Source: a virus. Taken from it: a DNA stretch of 64,000 bases. The notes below the pieces were generated by a model. The model had not been told where the DNA came from, did not search any database, and was given only the letters and a program-made list of their open reading frames with translations. The DNA lies in the IMG/VR virus record IMGVR_UViG_3300042731_009409, positions 1-64,000 of that record, one strand, 5' to 3'. Below are positions 59,967 through 64,000 of this stretch, piece by piece; position 1 is the first letter of the stretch, and each line of letters starts with the position of its first letter. Both the position numbers and the translations under genes were made by a program.

Positions 59967-60266
59967 TTATTCGGACGCATGCCAATAAAATAACTCGCCG
60001 TCAACGTTTAGATCGGTATCTGCGCCAAGAGTAAAACCGTTACTCAACGGAGTAATTCCACCGCTTGTGACAAACGATGTGGTTCCGGCCGTAACGGTTT
60101 TCATAGCTGAAGCATCTGGCATTGGGGCAAACCAGACGGCAAAACAAACACCGCCTCTGTTCACAATTTCAACTCTTTTGGGTCGAAATCCAACTGTTCG
60201 CACATTGATAGCTGCACCAGTACCGGTAAAAGCACCACTCATATTTCTATTAACACCACTGCTCAT
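59967..60266 (-). CDS. Small virion protein
   Basis: A 99-residue Gly/Ala/Thr-rich protein (GAFTGTGAAINVRTVGFRPK, GGITPLSNGFTLGADTDL) with an excellent SD (AGGAGGTG) before ATG 60266. First gene after the structured non-coding element at 60289-60350, and therefore possibly the first gene of the late structural transcript. The beta pattern resembles head-display proteins of other phages; function unproven. Confidence 0.65.
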   Translation of the reverse strand: MSSGVNRNMSGAFTGTGAAINVRTVGFRPKRVEIVNRGGVCFAVWFAPMPDASAMKTVTAGTTSFVTSGGITPLSNGFTLGADTDLNVDGELFYWHASE

Positions 60267-60288
60267 TTTACACCTCCTAGTGTATTAT

Positions 60289-60350
60289 GTCCTTGACAGC
60301 CCTTGGCATCTGAGCGACAACGCGGGCCTGTGGCTTTATGCCACTGGGAC
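60289..60350. other. GC-rich structured element upstream of the late structural genes
   Basis: A 62-bp island clearly richer in G and C than its surroundings. GTCC and GGAC close it (60289-60292/60347-60350). Inside are GCCC/GGGC (60299-60302/60324-60327), GCG/CGC around ACAA (60314-60323) and a perfect GTGGC-TTTAT-GCCAC hairpin (60330-60344). TGGCAT (60304-60309) can alternatively pair with ATGCCA (60338-60343), so two folds exclude each other. It could be an untranslated-region RNA element, a packaging site or a promoter-associated structure. Confidence 0.5.
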
Positions 60351-60382
60351 GATATTTTTGATATTAATAGATAACAGAATGG

Positions 60383-60402
60383 TTTGTCTAATATTAGACA
60401 AA
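60383..60402. other. 20-bp perfect palindrome after the amidase gene
   Basis: TTTGTCTAAT and its exact complement meet without a loop at 60392/60393, eight bases beyond the amidase stop. The T-rich flank lies before the palindrome in the direction of transcription, so it is not a typical intrinsic terminator. It may be a protein-binding operator or an RNA 3' end element. Confidence 0.45.
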
Positions 60403-60409
60403 AATAGGA

Positions 60410-61204
60410 TCAGAGTTGAAAATTAGAGTTGAAAATATTCCAATATTTTTCAACTCTTTCTTCGAATTCATAAAAATCCATACCGGCAGGATCCCATTTT
60501 CTTTTGGAGCAATGTCGATGAGCTATTAAACCATAATGTTCTCTTGGCCTAAAAATTGTATCCCAAGGTATTTCCCCTTCACGGTTTTTCGGGAACTTTG
60601 GAGGTTCTTTAAACGTCCATGGAACCACTCCTGTAAGGTGTTTATCGTGTTTCAATGCCACCCAACAACCAGCATATAAACGAGCAACAGCATCGATCGT
60701 AGCATCTGTCATTTTAAAAATTTTCCTTTTAACGCTAAACACTGGTTGTTCAACAATTTCATGCGGAACATTTCCATTTTTATCATTTCTTGCTTGATTA
60801 TAATAATCCGGCTTTTGCCACGCTGATGGATAATGACAAATTTCTATCCCTACAGATGTAGAATTCATTTTCCCCGCGTGCAAACAAACCCAATCAGCAT
60901 CGACAAATTGATATATAGTTGGCACGCCAAAAGGTTCATCGTATGCAAAATGAACTGACAATTTTCTAATATCCCATAACACATGATACATTACTCCAGG
61001 GTTCAATCTATCTTGTCCGGCATGATGCACAAGCAGTTGTCTAACATCTCTATTTCTTTTTTTTATTCTAAGAGGTCTTTTATATCCGTCATAACCATCG
61101 ATTTCAAACCATTTTTTTACCCTTACGCCTATATCATACTGTCTTCTTGCATACACAAAAGTGTTTTTCTCATCAAAACTTCCCGTAAGGCTATACTTAT
61201 TCAT
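60410..61204 (-). CDS. N-acetylmuramoyl-L-alanine amidase endolysin
   Basis: A 264-residue Amidase_2/PGRP-type enzyme that cuts the bond between muramic acid and L-alanine. Zinc ligands and catalytic residues: LLVHHAG (H60/H61), WVCLHAGKMNSTSVGIEI (H109 and E121 region) and LIAHRHCSKRKWDPAG with H231 and D238. A GTG one codon earlier or ATG 61204 may start it. No signal peptide, so export should depend on a holin. It overlaps the small-terminase candidate by eight bases. Confidence 0.9.
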   Translation of the reverse strand: MNKYSLTGSFDEKNTFVYARRQYDIGVRVKKWFEIDGYDGYKRPLRIKKRNRDVRQLLVHHAGQDRLNPGVMYHVLWDIRKLSVHFAYDEPFGVPTIYQFVDADWVCLHAGKMNSTSVGIEICHYPSAWQKPDYYNQARNDKNGNVPHEIVEQPVFSVKRKIFKMTDATIDAVARLYAGCWVALKHDKHLTGVVPWTFKEPPKFPKNREGEIPWDTIFRPREHYGLIAHRHCSKRKWDPAGMDFYEFEERVEKYWNIFNSNFQL

Positions 61205-61829
61205 CACTTTTCTTTCTTTTTTTCTTTTTCTTCTTCTTTTTGGGTTTTATATATTCAGGTTCGGTTATTATTTCTGCATCTACAACTTCTGGCAAGGCTT
61301 TTGCTTCTCCATAATGCAAATTACCAATTTGTAAATTTACTATATTATCGTCTGTTGTACTGGTTGTTATCTTTGCAAATTTTCTAGACTGTTTTATAAT
61401 TGCTTTTCTAAGTTCGCTTGATGATAGTTCAGTAACAATCGAATATTCGCTTTTTTGCGTTATGGTCTTTTTGATAACACCTAGCTCTTGTCCATTTTTC
61501 AAAATTTTATCAAGTATTTCTGATCTTGCACGAATGGCAGACACCACCCCGCCATAATTGCGCGAATTACCATCAAATCCCTTTATTAATTTGCTCAATT
61601 CAACAACGTTGTCCAGTTGATTAAGATAATATTCAAAATATATATGTTCTATTGGCTTGTTTTTTATCTCAGACGATTTTTCTTCTACCACCTCTTTTTT
61701 GAGAGACAAAAGTTCATCATTATCAAGCCCCATTATTTCACTAATTTCACTTAAATTTCTGCCTTCAGACGCAAGTTCATAAAACAAGCCTATTTTTTCC
61801 AACCGTTTTGTTATTTTATTCTTCTTCAT
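61197..61829 (-). CDS. Putative terminase small subunit
   Basis: A 210-residue protein from ATG 61829. LASEGRNLSEISEIMGLDND (about 20-40) is a helix-turn-helix, and AIRARSEILDKILKNGQELG is the kind of central helix seen in small terminases. The C-terminus is a polylysine stretch (KPKKKKKKKKRKK). It would recognise the packaging site and load the large subunit. Position upstream of the packaging genes supports the call; a regulator is the alternative. An in-frame Met at 61862 is a longer option. Confidence 0.65.
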   Translation of the reverse strand: MKKNKITKRLEKIGLFYELASEGRNLSEISEIMGLDNDELLSLKKEVVEEKSSEIKNKPIEHIYFEYYLNQLDNVVELSKLIKGFDGNSRNYGGVVSAIRARSEILDKILKNGQELGVIKKTITQKSEYSIVTELSSSELRKAIIKQSRKFAKITTSTTDDNIVNLQIGNLHYGEAKALPEVVDAEIITEPEYIKPKKKKKKKKRKKSDE

Positions 61830-62070
61830 CGTTTGCAATAGACCGCTCGGTTTTCCAACCAACCAATTCTACAAATTTCGTTTCATTTTTAAAAATTTTA
61901 TCAAGATCGCTATCTCTAATATAAACAAGATTTTTAACTCCGTTAAAATCTGTTTTTATAAGAATGCCGTCCTCAGGATAAAAACTGTTGGCGTAAGAAT
62001 TAGATGCCAATTGTCTAATTCCGTTATCGCCCCCTTTTACACATTTCCCCGATACAATAATTTTATTCAT
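61816..62070 (-). CDS. Hypothetical protein
   Basis: An 84-residue protein with a beta-rich body (EDGILIKTDFNGVKNLVYIR, KFVELVGWKTERS). It overlaps genes on both sides by 8-14 bases. Not recognised. Confidence 0.6.
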   Translation of the reverse strand: MNKIIVSGKCVKGGDNGIRQLASNSYANSFYPEDGILIKTDFNGVKNLVYIRDSDLDKIFKNETKFVELVGWKTERSIANDEEE

Positions 62071-62245
62071 TACATGCCTCTACGGTCTTTATTTTCATAT
62101 GACTTTCTGGATGGTTTTTTCTAATTTTTTCATACACTTCATTTTTTGAATTAGCACAAAGTATATGACTTCCGCCGCCACATTCGAGTGCAAAAATTAT
62201 TTTATACAAAGAGATTTTGGATTTCTTCGAGGTATTTATTTTCAT
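62063..62245 (-). CDS. Hypothetical small protein
   Basis: A 60-residue protein from ATG 62245, which stands six bases after a strong SD AAAGGAGG; the frame opens further upstream but without a second good SD. It contains IIFALECGGGSHILCANSKN, a Cys/His-containing core, and a basic end. Function unknown. Confidence 0.65.
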   Translation of the reverse strand: MKINTSKKSKISLYKIIFALECGGGSHILCANSKNEVYEKIRKNHPESHMKIKTVEACNE

Positions 62246-62301
62246 TTCAAAACCTCCTTTCACATTTCCACATTAATTGTTTGTTAAATAAAAGTAAAGT
62301 A

Positions 62302-62661
62302 TTAAACTTTTTCAGACAGTATTTTTTTAACTATGTCTATTTTTGTATCATATTCATATATACAAGCCGAATAATCAAACCAATCTTTTTCATTGTCCAA
62401 AACAATAATTTTTCGTTTTGTGCAAATAGTTTTTTTAAAAAACAAAAAATCATATGATTTTAACAACAAAAATCTTTTACAGTCAGAAATTGCAGAAACC
62501 AACTTCTGCAATTCAATCAAATCGTTTATTTCTTCGGAGCTATACCTAGAGACAACAACGGAATGTTTTGTATTGACATGCCTTGTCTTTATATCATTTT
62601 TAGACACATATATCCATTTTTGATTTTTTTTGAAGTATTTTCCAAAAATATATTTTTTCAA
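62302..62661 (-). CDS. Hypothetical protein
   Basis: A 119-residue basic protein with aromatic-rich segments (FGKYFKKNQKWIYVSK, SYDFLFFKKTICTKRK). Its start overlaps the stop of the HExxH membrane protein gene (four bases), so they are probably co-translated. Not recognised. Confidence 0.65.
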   Translation of the reverse strand: MKKYIFGKYFKKNQKWIYVSKNDIKTRHVNTKHSVVVSRYSSEEINDLIELQKLVSAISDCKRFLLLKSYDFLFFKKTICTKRKIIVLDNEKDWFDYSACIYEYDTKIDIVKKILSEKV

Positions 62662-63248
62662 TTTTCTAAAATTTTCTTAACGGCTCGATATGGATAGTCA
62701 TTTCTATCGTGCAAATATATATCGTCAGCAACGGAAAATGGCCACATGTAATAATAAACTGGCCCTGAGAATTTTTTATCAATCGATTTTAATACAACAT
62801 TATTGTTCCCCCTTAATGCTTTTATCATATAGGTCATAGAGTAGCCTCTAAATTCAAAATAAGTTCTAAACGGGGCAGGAATCGGCAGCAAAAATAACAA
62901 AAATAACAAAAACCATAAATTGTAAAATGCAAAAAATGCAAAAAGCGATAATATTTGTGGAAACAAATAACCTAGTTCAAATAAAATCGGTAATTTTTTA
63001 CTGTCATAAACGTGAACATATTCGTGAGACAATATCCGGAAGGTTCTATCACAATCTTTCTCAAAAAAATCTTTATTTGGAAAATATACTTTTCCAAATA
63101 AAGTTGTTGTATTTCTTGTCATATAATCTTTAGCAAAAAACAATATTTTAGATATTGCTTTGTTCATTTTAGATTCGTTCTTGAATCTGATCTCGAATTT
63201 CGGATTAACTTTTTTTATTTCTCTTATCAATTCGTCTATTTTCTTCAT
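62658..63248 (-). CDS. Membrane metallopeptidase-like protein (HExxH)
   Basis: A 196-residue protein. RILSHEYVHVYDS carries HExxH (H75, E76, H79). About 53 residues later, after a strongly hydrophobic segment (FLLFLLFLLPIPAP near 113-126), YFEFRGYSM has E132 as a possible third zinc ligand, the gluzincin arrangement. Another hydrophobic stretch lies at about 96-112. It is the third HExxH membrane protein in the window and the only one on the - strand. Substrate unknown; membrane or envelope proteins are likely. Confidence 0.65.
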   Translation of the reverse strand: MKKIDELIREIKKVNPKFEIRFKNESKMNKAISKILFFAKDYMTRNTTTLFGKVYFPNKDFFEKDCDRTFRILSHEYVHVYDSKKLPILFELGYLFPQILSLFAFFAFYNLWFLLFLLFLLPIPAPFRTYFEFRGYSMTYMIKALRGNNNVVLKSIDKKFSGPVYYYMWPFSVADDIYLHDRNDYPYRAVKKILEN

Positions 63249-63267
63249 CGTTATTCAACTTCTTTCA

Positions 63268-63678
63268 TCAACTTTTGCTCAAAAAAATCTTTAAATCGTC
63301 AATTACACCCTGGAGATCCGCAACAATCTCTTCTCGTTCTTCTTGTCCAGAATGCTCACTCCACAAACGCATGAGATCATATACACCTTCATATTCGAAA
63401 GCTGTCCTGACCACTGCCACAATAAATGAGGTGGGCAATCCGCTTTTCTTCATCTGACAGCCTATTTCACATAGTTCCGCTTGTCTGTCTGGGTTGAGAA
63501 TTGCTTGAGAACTCATAACAACATCCCTTGTATTATATTCATCGCATACAAAATAATCATATACGTTACATTTAAAATATACACACTTTTTATTTCTGTA
63601 GTTTTTACAGTTACTGCAAGTTTCTTTGCCAAAAGTAATCCTATATCTTCTTTTGGCTCTTTCAATTATATCTTTCAT
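63268..63678 (-). CDS. Hypothetical protein with Cys-rich N-terminus
   Basis: A 136-residue protein from ATG 63678 (SD AAGGG); a start eight codons earlier is possible. KETCSNCKNYRNKKCVYFKC (about 20-39) and FVCDEY give a zinc-binding-type cluster. A helical domain follows (PDRQAELCEIGCQMKK, SFIVAVVRTAFEYEGVYDLM). First protein gene downstream of the leader region with stacked hairpins, so its expression may be attenuated. Not recognised. Confidence 0.7.
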   Translation of the reverse strand: MKDIIERAKRRYRITFGKETCSNCKNYRNKKCVYFKCNVYDYFVCDEYNTRDVVMSSQAILNPDRQAELCEIGCQMKKSGLPTSFIVAVVRTAFEYEGVYDLMRLWSEHSGQEEREEIVADLQGVIDDLKIFLSKS

Positions 63679-63706
63679 AAAAACCCTTTTTTGCTTTAGC
63701 AATTAT

Positions 63707-63732
63707 AAAAATCGGCTTTTAAGGAAAAGCCG
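63707..63732 (-). terminator. Intrinsic terminator/attenuator upstream of the 63678 gene
   Basis: On the - strand CGGCTTTT (63732-63725), a CCTT loop and AAAAGCCG (63720-63713) are followed by ATTTTT. It lies 28 bases before the start of the 63268-63678 gene and after the 12-codon leader ORF, the position of a transcription attenuator. Confidence 0.65.
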
Positions 63733-63764
63733 AAAACCAAGTGTGCATATAAAATATTTCTAAT

Positions 63765-63786
63765 GACAACCTTTAAAGGTGTTGTC
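63765..63786 (-). other. Hairpin overlapping the end of the leader ORF
   Basis: GACAAC and GTTGTC flank a CTTTAAAG core with a two-base bulge, giving a hairpin of about 10 bp. On the - strand it overlaps the last codons and stop of the 63773-63811 ORF, so a translating ribosome would hold it open. Confidence 0.5.
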
Positions 63787-63811
63787 TTTTAAAACAACTA
63801 AAGCCAACCAT
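63773..63811 (-). CDS. Possible 12-residue leader peptide
   Basis: ATG 63811 begins MVGFSCFKRQHL and stops at TAA 63775-63773. Eight bases upstream is GGAGGTGAT (63824-63816), a nine-base match to the consensus anti-SD complement and the best SD in this part of the window. A hairpin overlaps its end, and a terminator-like hairpin follows. Too short for a conventional protein, it fits a leader peptide that senses translation. No run of a single amino acid codon is obvious. Confidence 0.5.
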   Translation of the reverse strand: MVGFSCFKRQHL

Positions 63812-63848
63812 AAATATCACCTCCAATCAAAATACTTTTAAAATTTTT

Positions 63849-63891
63849 AAAAAACACTTCTGTTTAGAATAATATTATTCTAAACAGAAGT
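63849..63891 (-). terminator. 36-bp perfect palindrome followed by TTTTTT
   Basis: The sequence from 63856 to 63891 is its own reverse complement (18 bp per arm, centre at 63873/63874). On the - strand it is followed by G and six T (63854-63849), making a very strong intrinsic terminator for a transcript entering from beyond 64000. The rest of 63703-64000 holds only the leader elements described; 63892-64000 shows no feature I can support. Confidence 0.7.
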
Positions 63892-64000
63892 CAACGTCAA
63901 TAATTTCTAACTTCCCAAATCAGCGTATTTATTTTAAACAAACCTACAGGTATATTAAAACAAGTAAACTCAATTACAGGACAATTAGTGTTTGCTTCAC

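Noticed and set aside
60289-60350. tRNA-like cloverleaf
   Set aside because: The acceptor pairing is only four bases, the supposed T-loop has five bases and no TTC, and no anticodon arm of correct size can be drawn on either strand.

Overview
The window is a large piece of the genome of a contractile-tailed double-stranded DNA phage (myovirus morphology). It is visibly AT-rich and densely packed, with frequent ATGA/TGATG start-stop overlaps and clear Shine-Dalgarno (SD) sequences. A spanin-like pair beside a holin-like gene argues for a Gram-negative host. The SD use argues against hosts that lack SD initiation. I cannot name the host. I see no integrase, repressor, tRNA or CRISPR array. The left end cuts through a recombination ATPase gene and the right end lies in non-coding DNA, so the genome extends on both sides.

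Layout. (1) 1-13.7 kb, + strand: replication, recombination and nucleotide genes (SbcC/gp46-like ATPase C-terminus, RuvC-like resolvase, FEN-type 5'-3' exonuclease, family 4 uracil-DNA glycosylase, Dam-like adenine methyltransferase, Nudix hydrolase, ThyX, thymidylate kinase). Between them lie many small unidentified proteins rich in Cys pairs, two membrane proteins with HExxH motifs and a lysozyme-like protein. (2) 13.8-14.7 kb, + strand: a 34-unit pentapeptide-repeat protein whose end meets the end of the opposite operon. (3) 14.7-60.3 kb, - strand: a late operon read right to left. In transcription order it holds two small virion proteins, large terminase, portal, Mu F-like protein, XkdF-like protease, scaffold, major capsid protein, a block of fibre/decoration proteins, connector and neck proteins, sheath, tube, tail assembly chaperone with a probable -1 frameshift, tape measure, LysM/hub/spike/gp25/gpJ baseplate, spikes and fibres, and finally holin and spanins. 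(4) 60.4-63.8 kb, - strand: amidase endolysin, small-terminase candidate, small unknown genes, a third HExxH membrane protein, and a leader region with a 12-codon ORF and stacked hairpins.

How the genes fit together. ThyX and thymidylate kinase supply dTTP, while the glycosylase, exonuclease, resolvase and SMC-type ATPase handle DNA repair and recombination during replication. The late operon follows the usual packaging-head-neck-tail-baseplate-fibre order, with two departures. A fibre block carrying capsid-decoration-like modules sits between the capsid and connector genes. The endolysin sits between the terminase genes, about 45 kb from holin and spanins.

Most notable signals: a UUUUUUC slippery site with a downstream hairpin in the chaperone overlap; a second in-phase A_AAA_AAC site; a leader-peptide/attenuator-like region at the right end; a 33-residue xxP repeat protein next to the baseplate spike; three HExxH membrane proteins; a TIM-barrel glycosidase-like protein in the fibre block; and a GC-rich structured element in the late 5' untranslated region.
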